Source: Akkermansiaceae bacterium (GTDB lineage: Bacteria; Verrucomicrobiota; Verrucomicrobiia; Verrucomicrobiales; DEV007). Taken from it: DNA of 64,000 nucleotides. Below are positions 26,104-33,504 of this stretch, piece after piece; the first letter of the stretch is position 1, and the number at the start of each line of letters is the position of its first letter. The translations under genes were made by a program, and so were the position numbers. The notes below the pieces were generated by a model. The model saw only the letters and a list, made by a program, of their open reading frames with translations. It was not told the origin of the DNA and searched no databases. The DNA lies in assembly GCA_024233085.1 (NCBI GenBank), contig JACKQC010000010.1:124001-188000 (forward strand), read 5' to 3'.

Positions 26104-26585
26104 CGCACTCGAAAAACAGTTCGCGATTTCACGTATTCCCGGGAGCCCACCCGATAGACAAGAAAGGATTGGAGCTTCCACCCCTCCATCGCTCCCGGAT
26201 TCGAGGTTTCCGTCCCCTGCCCTCCCGTCTCCGGAAGATTGTTCTCATCCGGACGTTTTGTCCGCCGCAACAGGGCGGTAACCGGCTGGGCGCCCGGCAG
26301 CTTGCCGATGGTGACCGTCGATTCGCTCACATTCGGATAGGTAGGCCACTGCGAGTCGCCTCCCGTCAGATCAGCGAACGGAACGCGGTTCCCAAGAGCC
26401 GACTCCCGGGTGAGATAAACATCCGTCATCGACTGGGTCACCGTCCATTGCTGGGCGGTGGAAACCGACGCCGACGCCCTCAGCATCAGCAGCGCGATAA
26501 TCATGATCAGCCCGTATCCAACCGCCGCCTCGATGACCATCGAGCCGGTGCTCCCGCGCTGACACGTTCGAATTCGGAAGTTCAT
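26100..26585 (-). CDS. Cassette 3 GspI-like minor pseudopilin
   Basis: A 161-residue prepilin-like protein with STG/SMVIEAAVGYGLIMIIALLML, glutamate at +5, and the paralogue-specific YLTRESALGNRVPFADL, SQWPTYP, VTIGKLPG and YVKSRT. The start at 26585 is preceded directly by AGGAA. It opens the minus-strand arm of cassette 3; the exported genes of this cassette are transcribed the other way from across the 416-nt intergenic region. Confidence 0.82.
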   Translation of the reverse strand: MNFRIRTCQRGSTGSMVIEAAVGYGLIMIIALLMLRASASVSTAQQWTVTQSMTDVYLTRESALGNRVPFADLTGGDSQWPTYPNVSESTVTIGKLPGAQPVTALLRRTKRPDENNLPETGGQGTETSNPGAMEGWKLQSFLVYRVGSREYVKSRTVFRVR

Positions 26586-27001
26586 TTCCTGACCAATATG
26601 AAAATTTTTGAAATAGAATGCTCTCTGGGAAGGAACTTGGGAAATGTTGGTAAGACAAATCGAATTCCAATTAGCCATATTTTCAAAAATTTTCAAAAAT
26701 TTTCAGAAATTTTCAGAAATTTTTCCCGGCGGTTGTTTTCTTTTCAAAACTCGCCTCGGTTGATTTCACGTTTTTCGCCGCCTTTCCCATTCTCCAATAG
26801 GACTTTGTATTCCAGTCTTTTACGGGTCATTCAAAAACGGGAATCGTTTCTTATTTCTTTCGGGGATCCGAAGCCAAAAATCACCAAATCTCAAAATTTG
26901 TGGTTGCGTTATTAGAATTTTAATAATTATTATACAATCTAGAGGAAACAGAATGGCGACCTATTGAAGGTTCGCCTCGCTGTCCCATCCATCGTAAACC
27001 T
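26586..27001. promoter_or_regulatory. 416-nt divergent AT-rich control region of cassette 3
   Basis: Gene-free region between the two divergent arms of cassette 3. It is A/T-rich and contains the 10-bp phased repeat at 26681-26720. A plus-strand -10-like TATACA lies at 26931-26936, about 65 nt before the ATG at 27002, and GAGGAAACAG near 26942. Bidirectional promoter likely; no operator identified. Confidence 0.5.
26681..26720. repeat. Four 10-bp A-tract repeats (TTTCARAAAT)
   Basis: Units at 26681-26690, 26691-26700, 26701-26710 and 26711-26720: two TTTCAAAAAT then two TTTCAGAAAT. The 10-bp period matches one helical turn, the arrangement of an intrinsically curved upstream element. It lies about 100 nt upstream of the minus-strand I-like start. 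Confidence 0.7.
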
Positions 27002-27739
27002 ATGAAAACGAAGCACTTAGTTCTCAGCACCGCTCTCCTGAGCGTTTCCGGCATTTCGCTGACAAACGTCTTCTCGACCGATCCCGAGATTCCCACCGGC
27101 TCCCTGAGCGCCTACCCAACCATCGTTCAGACCGGAACCCATCCGACTCTGACTTGGTCGATCACCCACCCGGAAGTCATCGACGACGTGGTCGACATCG
27201 ATCCGCCCGGAACGACCATTCCCAAGGAAACCCTGATCATGGATATCCGAGTCGTCGGAGCCTCGGTCAAGCGGGTCTGGCTCGATCGCCGCGGCCGTGT
27301 GACCGACTGGGAGTGGGTGCCGACCGAATGCAAATTCAGTTACAACAACGGAAGCTACCAGCGGATCTTTTACGATACTCAGGACGACGTGAACCCGGAT
27401 CAGGTTGTTTACTCCCGGACGGTTTACAAGGACAAGCCCCTGAACTTCGGCGGGCGTTACCTCGAGTACGGCGGAGGGTGGTCCACCTTTTACAGCTCCA
27501 CCAACTGCGACCACAACGTCATTGCCCTGAAGAACGGGGACAATCCGCCGGATGTGGGCGCCCTCTACGGGCAGGACACCGTCGAGGACTTCCTGCGCCC
27601 CTATATGGACAACCAGGGCAACATCTCGATCGGTCCCAAAGACGTCATCTATCTGGTCGAGCTGACTCACACCAACATGAACGATGGTGGCTTCGACCTT
27701 CAGGACTTGGTCATCCTCGCCACCTTCCGCAAACCCTGA
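27002..27739 (+). CDS. Exported protein leading the plus arm of cassette 3 (245 aa)
   Basis: Unknown family. Signal peptide (LVLSTALLSVSGISLTNVFS). The mature domain is beta-rich and opens with a PTIVQTGTHPTLTWSITHPE segment, reminiscent of the Ig-like start of cell-surface proteins. Two cysteines (in TECKF and TNCDH) could form a disulfide. It occupies the position held by the 307-aa protein in cassette 2 but shows no convincing sequence match to it. It is followed after six nt by the 236-aa exported gene. Probably extracytoplasmic; function unknown. Confidence 0.72.
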   Translation: MKTKHLVLSTALLSVSGISLTNVFSTDPEIPTGSLSAYPTIVQTGTHPTLTWSITHPEVIDDVVDIDPPGTTIPKETLIMDIRVVGASVKRVWLDRRGRVTDWEWVPTECKFSYNNGSYQRIFYDTQDDVNPDQVVYSRTVYKDKPLNFGGRYLEYGGGWSTFYSSTNCDHNVIALKNGDNPPDVGALYGQDTVEDFLRPYMDNQGNISIGPKDVIYLVELTHTNMNDGGFDLQDLVILATFRKP

Positions 27740-27745
27740 CGATTC

Positions 27746-28456
27746 ATGAAAAACGCGCGCATCCATCGCATTCGTCCCATGTTTCGTCCGGCAATGCTGG
27801 CCTTCGCCCTCGCCGCCCTTCACCCGGGCGGCGTGGCGGCGCCCGCGCCCGGCGGACCGGGCCTTTCGTCCGGCGCTCCGAACGCCCCCGGGGAAAAGAC
27901 CGAAAAGAAACGTGAGTTTCGCGATGCCCTGACCCACGAGGACCTCGTTCGCCGCCGGGAGACGGACGATCCCCGGCGGCCCCTGGCGGAGTTTCAGGAG
28001 GCAACCGGACCCGATCCGGCGGCCAGCAACCCGAAACGCGACCTCGTCGCCAGCTCGGACATCATCTGCTACAACGGAAACGCGACCCTGGTCCCGAAGC
28101 GCGCCATCATCAGCATGCCCGAACGCTACAAGACCCGGCTCCAATTCCGCCCCGGCTCGAAAATTTTGCGCTGGGCGGATTTCTACCGCCTCAACCGCGG
28201 ATGGATCACCACGGTCGAAATCAACCGCCTCCAGGCCGAAGGCAACGTGGCCTTGTCCGAGGAAACCCTCGAGGCCGTCGCCGAATCGCCCAACCTCGTC
28301 GTCGCCACCATGAAAGGCGGCCCCATTTCCCTGCTTCCTCCGGCGGAATCCTCCGCCCCCGTCGAAGCCGGGACCGAGGACGACGAGGAAGTACCCGCCG
28401 CTCCGGCGGCCTCCGCGAAAACCGCCACCGCCACCAGCCTCGTTCGCAAGCCGTGA
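27746..28456 (+). CDS. Cassette-associated exported protein, 236 aa (cassette 3)
   Basis: Homologue of the 216-aa protein of cassette 2 (see ISMPERYKTRLQF, ILRWADFYRLNRGWI, LSEETLEAVA). The N terminus is hydrophobic (MLAFALAALHPGGVAA), consistent with export. An acidic Pro/Ala-rich tail follows the domain. Its stop overlaps the GTG start of the next gene, so the two are coupled. Pairing of this family with the 348/350-aa family in both cassettes suggests that they work together. Confidence 0.72.
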   Translation: MKNARIHRIRPMFRPAMLAFALAALHPGGVAAPAPGGPGLSSGAPNAPGEKTEKKREFRDALTHEDLVRRRETDDPRRPLAEFQEATGPDPAASNPKRDLVASSDIICYNGNATLVPKRAIISMPERYKTRLQFRPGSKILRWADFYRLNRGWITTVEINRLQAEGNVALSEETLEAVAESPNLVVATMKGGPISLLPPAESSAPVEAGTEDDEEVPAAPAASAKTATATSLVRKP

Positions 28457-29499
28457 AAACGAACCTATTCCCAATCCTGCCCGGAATCCTGTGCCTCACC
28501 CTCTTCGGGGCCGGGGTTTCGACCACCGCGGCGCAGTCGGCCAGCGACGGATTCACCAATTTCATCCGTCAGATCCAGTTCCCCTCCGGCGTCGAATACG
28601 ACCTCCCGGTCGAAAACACCGGCACCGGCCAGTCACCGCTCTCCATCGAACCGGGTGGCGGACGCTTCGAGCTGTGGACCGTCAAGAACGATCCCCTGAC
28701 CAGCTACCTCCTCGACGACAAATACGTCGGCGCCTACGTGCCCCAGGCGCAAATCGCCGTGTGGTCGGAGGATCCCTACAGTGTCATTCCCCGGACCCGC
28801 GCCGACCGCCCCTACTGGGTCCGCTGGGAGATCAACGGCCTCCTCAGTGGGGAATCCGATCCTCCCGCCGCCAAGCAGGTCCGCATCACCCTCCATGCCC
28901 AATCCTACGGCGAGGAAGGCACCGCCGCGGGCATCGACCGCTCCGAAGCGCAGTTAATCGGGCAGGCCTACCTGACCGGAAACGGAAACTATAACTCCTA
29001 TTTCTACTACCACTATGTGCCGGGCGCCAACCAGGCGAAGATCCGCGGCGAGGAACGGCTCTCCGTTTACACCATCGAGGATTACCAGGCGCCCGAAGCG
29101 GTGATCGATTCGAAATACATCCAGATCTGGCCCATCGCCGACGCCACCATCACCGGCGTCACCCAGGGTGCCTCCTACAAGGGCTCCATGCCCGAGGTCA
29201 CCCTGACTCTCAACGATCTCTATCCCGATTCGCAGACCTACGCCCAGGTCTACAAGGGAAGTCCCCAGTCAAACGTGGACGGCGATATCGTGCCCGGCTC
29301 GGCCCTTATCGTCTACGAATCCATCCCCCAGGACCGCATCCTGACCCTCCGCGACTGGGACGGCGTTTTTGACGAGGACGGCACCTGGACGATGGAAATC
29401 CTGACCTCGACCCCCTTCGGCGTCGATCGGCTGGCGAGCGTCACCTTCGATGTTGATCGGACGATCAAGGTCAACACGTCCGTAACCACCGTGGAATAG
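28453..29499 (+). CDS. Cassette-associated exported protein, 348 aa (cassette 3), GTG start
   Basis: Homologue of the 350-aa protein at 20500 along its whole length (IRQIQFPSGVEYDL, PRTRADRPYWV, LYPDSQTYAQVYKGSPQ, FDVDRTIKVN). The frame is open upstream. The GTG at 28453, overlapping the previous stop as GTGA, is chosen because a signal peptide (LFPILPGILCLTLFGAG) begins there and the first genes of the paralogous cassette also begin with MKT-type leaders. Beta-sandwich-like mature domain, no enzymatic motif. Last gene of the plus arm of cassette 3. Confidence 0.75.
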   Translation: MKTNLFPILPGILCLTLFGAGVSTTAAQSASDGFTNFIRQIQFPSGVEYDLPVENTGTGQSPLSIEPGGGRFELWTVKNDPLTSYLLDDKYVGAYVPQAQIAVWSEDPYSVIPRTRADRPYWVRWEINGLLSGESDPPAAKQVRITLHAQSYGEEGTAAGIDRSEAQLIGQAYLTGNGNYNSYFYYHYVPGANQAKIRGEERLSVYTIEDYQAPEAVIDSKYIQIWPIADATITGVTQGASYKGSMPEVTLTLNDLYPDSQTYAQVYKGSPQSNVDGDIVPGSALIVYESIPQDRILTLRDWDGVFDEDGTWTMEILTSTPFGVDRLASVTFDVDRTIKVNTSVTTVE

Positions 29500-29581
29500 G
29501 AAATCGACCGCCGGCGGCGGGCGCAAAACCGCCCTCTTTGCGGGGCTTGCGCCAAGGTCCGCCAGCGGCTTCGATTGTCCG

Positions 29582-30793
29582 ATGCGCCCGTTTTACCCCC
29601 TTGCCGTCCTTTGCGTTGCGGCCGCCCCGCTTCCCGCCCTCGGTGAAGATCCCGCCCCCGTCGTCATCGACGCCTCGGCCTTCGAGAATCTCCAGGCCGC
29701 GCTCGATGCCGTGCCCGATTCCGGCGGGCTCGTGAAATTGCCGCCCGGCACTTTCGACCTCGCCAGGCCACTCGTCGTTTCCACCCCCGAAACCCGGCTC
29801 GAGGGCGCCGGCGCCTCCACCCACCTGCACAACACCAACGAATCCGGCGAGCCCGCCCTCGTCATCCAGCCCCGGGACCGCGCGACCGATCCCAAGGCCC
29901 GCCTCTGGCGCGTGCAGCTCGGAAATTTCCGCCTCTCCGGCAACGAAAAGAGCGGCGACGGCGTCCATGCCGAGGGTATCAACGAAATCTTCGTCCACGG
30001 CCTCTCCGTCGACCACCACGGCGGCCACGGCATCGCCCTGATCGATTGCTACGAGGATCCGCGCGTCGCCGACTCCATCCTCACCTACAACAAGCAGGCC
30101 GGCCTCCATCTCCGGGGCTGTCACGACATCGTCGTCAACGGAAACCATTTCGAGGAAAACCAGGACGCCGTCCAGTGCCTCGACGGCTTCAACCTCTGCA
30201 TGAACGGCAACAACCTCGACGACCACCTCGGCCACGGCGTCGTCATCGAGAACACCTACGGCTCCGTCGTCTCCGGCAACATGATCGAGGAATGCCAGGG
30301 CATCGCCATCGTCCTCGACCGCGACTGCTATGGCATCACGCTCAGCTCGAACGTCATCGCCCACGACATGGAGGGCGGCATCGACCTGCGCGACGCGCAC
30401 GGCTGCGCCGTTTCCGCCAACACCTTCACCCTCGTCCACCATTTCTCCGTCCGCGCCGCCGCCGCCAGCGGCCGGCTCGCCATCACCGGAAACGCCTTCG
30501 GCAACAGCCACATCGGCGACGGCCAGGAAAAACGGAAGCTCACCGACGACAATCCCCTCCAGATCGACATGGGCACCGGCGTCGTGCTCGAAGGCGCCGG
30601 CCATGTCAACGTGTCCGGCAACACCTTCACCGGCATTCACGGCCCGGCCGTCCGCGCCACCGGCGAGGCGAAATCCCTCCTCGTCACCGGCAATCTGGTC
30701 ACCGATTTCAAGCGCGACGGCAACGACGCCACCCCGGCCTTCGACCTCCCCGAATCGGACGGCAACGTCGTCGCCAACAACCTCGTCGACTGA
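29582..30793 (+). CDS. Exported right-handed parallel beta-helix protein
   Basis: A 403-residue protein with a signal peptide (PLAVLCVAAAPLPALG) and a body of about 25-residue imperfect repeats rich in N-G-N, V-x-G-N and I-x-x-N turns (e.g. IVVNGNHFEENQDAVQC, LSSNVIAHDMEGGIDL). This is the pattern of pectate-lyase-like/NosD-type beta helices. The N-terminal LQAALDAVPDSGGLVKLPPG is the usual entry of such folds. Beta helices of this kind bind or cleave polysaccharides, but no catalytic set can be named. It lies 82 nt after cassette 3 on the same strand and is convergent with the VKOR-DsbA gene. Confidence 0.8.
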   Translation: MRPFYPLAVLCVAAAPLPALGEDPAPVVIDASAFENLQAALDAVPDSGGLVKLPPGTFDLARPLVVSTPETRLEGAGASTHLHNTNESGEPALVIQPRDRATDPKARLWRVQLGNFRLSGNEKSGDGVHAEGINEIFVHGLSVDHHGGHGIALIDCYEDPRVADSILTYNKQAGLHLRGCHDIVVNGNHFEENQDAVQCLDGFNLCMNGNNLDDHLGHGVVIENTYGSVVSGNMIEECQGIAIVLDRDCYGITLSSNVIAHDMEGGIDLRDAHGCAVSANTFTLVHHFSVRAAAASGRLAITGNAFGNSHIGDGQEKRKLTDDNPLQIDMGTGVVLEGAGHVNVSGNTFTGIHGPAVRATGEAKSLLVTGNLVTDFKRDGNDATPAFDLPESDGNVVANNLVD

Positions 30794-30811
30794 GGAGACC
30801 TCGAACGGTCG

Positions 30812-32077
30812 TCACTCGGCGCGGGGCGCGGTTTCGGCCATTCTTTCGCCGCCCCACCCCTGCCCCTTCCGTTCGCGGTATTCCCGCAGCCGGTCGGCCT
30901 GGAGCGCCCAGAAGCCGGGCACGTTTCGGATCGACGAAGCCACCGGCCGGCCGTTGAGAAACACCGCCGGCGTCGCCGAAACCCCGAGCGCCTTGCCGAG
31001 CGCCACATCCTCCACCACCCTTCGGGCCGCCTCCGGCGAGTCCATCGCGGCGGCGAAAGCCGTCCCGTCCATTCCCAGCGATTCCGCCAGGGCCACCAGA
31101 TCGACATCGGCGAGTTCGTCCTGCACCGCGTGGAGCGCCTCCAGCATTTCCACGAAACGTCCCTGACCCCGTGCCGCCTCCAGCGCCAGCGCCGCGCGCC
31201 GCGCGTGCGGATGCCGGTCGTCCAGCGGGAAATGCTTGAAGACCACCCGCAAGTGGCCCGCGAAGGCCGGGCGTATCTTCTCGTTCAGCAACTCGTGAAA
31301 ACGCCGGCACGAGGGACATTCCGCGTCGCCAAAAATCACCAGCGTGTTGCGATAGCCCGGCGCCGGCGCGATGGCCGGATCGTAATCCGACTCCGCCAGC
31401 GGAGGCCGGGATTCCTCGTCGCGCAGCGCGATCTCCCGCTTTTCCGCCCCGAGAAACGCCGCCTCGAGCCGGTCCGTGTCCGACTGGATCGCCGCCAGCG
31501 CCTCCCGCAGCGAGCGATTTTCCGCCGCCACACTCGCGGCGCGCCAGCCCAGCCCCTGCGCCAGCCACAAGCAAGCCGCGACCGCCACCACCCAGCCCCG
31601 CCGCCCCGCGAAACGTTCCGCGTCCGCGTCCAGCCCGCTCCGCCCGAGCCACACCGTCGCCAGCAGCGCGAAATTCGTCCCGTGCGTCGCCAGGCAGAAC
31701 GGACACACCCCCTTCACCACCACGAACATGATCGTCAGGAAAGCCACCGACGCCGCGTTGCCCGCCGCGAGTCCCGCCAGCACCGCGCGGCTCGCCCCGC
31801 CGCCGGCCGCGAACCACAGCGCCAGGGCCGTGAAGTAAAACAACCCGGGCAACGCCACCGGCACGCGAAAGACCGGCACCGCCGCCTCCACCGGCGGAAA
31901 CATCGACCACCGGCTCGCCAGCACCCGGTCGCAGCCCCCGCCCTCGCCGCACACGCTCCCGAGCAATCCGCCGTCGTCCACGGTTCCCGGCACGTGCATG
32001 GCGAGCAAGACCGCGCTCAGCAAGACTCCCACGACGGCCAGAATGATGCAAAAATTTCTCATTAGTTTAAAATTCAT
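30812..32077 (-). CDS. VKOR-DsbA fusion (disulfide-bond formation)
   Basis: Self-contained oxidative folding protein: an N-terminal VKOR membrane domain re-oxidises a C-terminal DsbA/thioredoxin-like domain, passing electrons to quinone. Residues about 1-175 hold four or five membrane helices with the loop cysteines C43 and C49 and the active pair C125-PF-C128. A short coiled segment (about 185-215) leads to the thioredoxin domain with C254-PS-C257 and the cis-proline loop ATPAVFLNG. VKOR-Trx fusions are known in several bacteria. It would serve the many exported cysteine-containing proteins here. Start at 32077; an ATG at 32062 is an alternative. Confidence 0.88.
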   Translation of the reverse strand: MNFKLMRNFCIILAVVGVLLSAVLLAMHVPGTVDDGGLLGSVCGEGGGCDRVLASRWSMFPPVEAAVPVFRVPVALPGLFYFTALALWFAAGGGASRAVLAGLAAGNAASVAFLTIMFVVVKGVCPFCLATHGTNFALLATVWLGRSGLDADAERFAGRRGWVVAVAACLWLAQGLGWRAASVAAENRSLREALAAIQSDTDRLEAAFLGAEKREIALRDEESRPPLAESDYDPAIAPAPGYRNTLVIFGDAECPSCRRFHELLNEKIRPAFAGHLRVVFKHFPLDDRHPHARRAALALEAARGQGRFVEMLEALHAVQDELADVDLVALAESLGMDGTAFAAAMDSPEAARRVVEDVALGKALGVSATPAVFLNGRPVASSIRNVPGFWALQADRLREYRERKGQGWGGERMAETAPRAE

Positions 32078-32250
32078 GGAAATTATAGTTCATCGAATGC
32101 CCTCTGTCCATCCTCCTCCCGTGGCTTGGCCATCCTGGCCAAGATTTCGCGGGGGAGGCATTCTCAAAAGAAATCGCCACTCCGCGGCCCCCGACACCCG
32201 CGCCGTTTGCGTTCCCCCCGGCCCGGCTTGATTCTTCCTCCGCTCCCGTC

Positions 32251-33402
32251 ATGACGCCGCCACCGACTTCCCCGCCCACCGACACGCCTTTGCCCGGTCC
32301 GGTCCGGCATCTCTACGTCCACATCCCCTTTTGCCGGCATCTCTGTCCCTATTGCGGCTTTTACAAGCACCTGCCGGGCAAACTCGCCAACCGCGCCTTC
32401 GTCGACGCCCTGCTCGCCGAACTGGCCGAGCGGCTCCGAACCGTTTCGCTCGACCTCGACACCGTCTTTTTCGGCGGCGGCACTCCTTCCCTGCTCAGCC
32501 CCGCCCACCTGACGCGCCTTTTCGAGGGACTGCGCGAGCGGGTGGATCTCTCCGCCGCCCGCGAAATCTCGCTGGAGGCCAATCCCGCCACCTTCGACCG
32601 GAAAAAGGCGCGCCTCCTCCGCGACTTCGGCGTCACCCGCGTCACGCTCGGCGTCCAATCCTGGCGGCCCGCCGTCCTCGCGACCCTGGGCCGCGATCAT
32701 ACGCCCGAGCAGGCCGCCGCCGCGTTTCGAACCCTGCGCGACGCCGGCTTCGACAATCTCGGCGTCGATCTCATCTTTTCCGTCCCCGGCCAAAGCGCCG
32801 CCGACTGGCGGGCCGACCTGGAGACCACGGCGGGGCTCGAACCCGAGCACGTGTCGGCCTACAACCTCACCTACGAGGAGGACACCGCCTTTCTCTCCCG
32901 CCATCTCGCCGGCGAACTCGATGCCGACGAGGACCGGGACATCGGCCACTTTGAAATGGCGCTCGACTTCCTCGAGGCGCGCGGTTTTCGCCACTACGAA
33001 ACCTCCAACTACGCGCGGCCCGGCCGCGAATCGCTCCACAACCAGGCCTACTGGTCCGGCGCCGACTACCTCGGGCTCGGACCCGGCGCCGTCTCCACCC
33101 TCGCCGGCGAGCGCTGGCGCACGGTCGCCGACACCGCCGAATACGTGCGCCGCGTCCACGCCGGCGAAGACGTCCGCACCGAAGTCGAGCGCCTCAGCCC
33201 GGCCGATCTCGCCCTCGAAGCCCTCGCGATGCGGCTGCGGACCGCCGAGGGCGCGCCCGACCCAACAGGGTTGGGTGCCGGACCCAACAGGGTTGAGTCC
33301 CTCATCCAACAGGGTTGGATCGAAAAAACCCCGGAAAACCGCCTCATCCTGACCCGGGCGGGCAAACCGCTGGTGGACGCGATTCTGGCGGAATTGGTCT
33401 AG
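32251..33402 (+). CDS. hemW: HemW-like radical SAM heme chaperone with a repeat-derived insert
   Basis: A 383-residue radical SAM protein of the HemN/HemW family. C28, C32 and C35 form the CX3CX2C cluster site (PFCRHLCPYCGF), followed by FFGGGTPSLL, the EANPATF motif, GVQSW and YNLTYEEDTAF. Size and lack of the N-terminal HemN extension fit HemW, which inserts heme into target proteins, rather than coproporphyrinogen dehydrogenase. Near the C-terminal winged-helix region, residues about 337-358 are encoded by three copies of the dispersed repeat (33259-33321), each read in a different frame, giving PTGLG, PNRVES and QQGWI. The frame stays open and the family-typical C terminus resumes afterwards. 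Confidence 0.88.
   Translation: MTPPPTSPPTDTPLPGPVRHLYVHIPFCRHLCPYCGFYKHLPGKLANRAFVDALLAELAERLRTVSLDLDTVFFGGGTPSLLSPAHLTRLFEGLRERVDLSAAREISLEANPATFDRKKARLLRDFGVTRVTLGVQSWRPAVLATLGRDHTPEQAAAAFRTLRDAGFDNLGVDLIFSVPGQSAADWRADLETTAGLEPEHVSAYNLTYEEDTAFLSRHLAGELDADEDRDIGHFEMALDFLEARGFRHYETSNYARPGRESLHNQAYWSGADYLGLGPGAVSTLAGERWRTVADTAEYVRRVHAGEDVRTEVERLSPADLALEALAMRLRTAEGAPDPTGLGAGPNRVESLIQQGWIEKTPENRLILTRAGKPLVDAILAELV
33259..33321. repeat. Dispersed palindromic element, copy 3 (three direct arms inside hemW)
   Basis: CAACAGGG arms start at 33263, 33285 and 33307, offsets 22 and 22 nt, all within the coding sequence about 80-140 nt before the hemW stop. It is the only copy found inside a gene. Confidence 0.85.
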
Positions 33403-33504
33403 GGGGTGTGGACAAACTCCCGAACGGCTCGAAACAAATCGCGAAGAGGAAAAGGATTTTGGGAGACAAAAGCGTTCCTTTCTATTAAAATTTCCATAAT
33501 TTTT

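Noticed and set aside
29582..30793. NosD-like assignment linking the beta-helix protein to the ABC transporter at 12442-14031
   Set aside because: The genes are 15 kb apart with unrelated genes between them, and the beta-helix fold is too common to support it.
33259..33321. Possible CRISPR array from regularly spaced repeats
   Set aside because: The unit is 22 nt in total with only a few nt between arms, lies inside hemW, and no cas gene is present.
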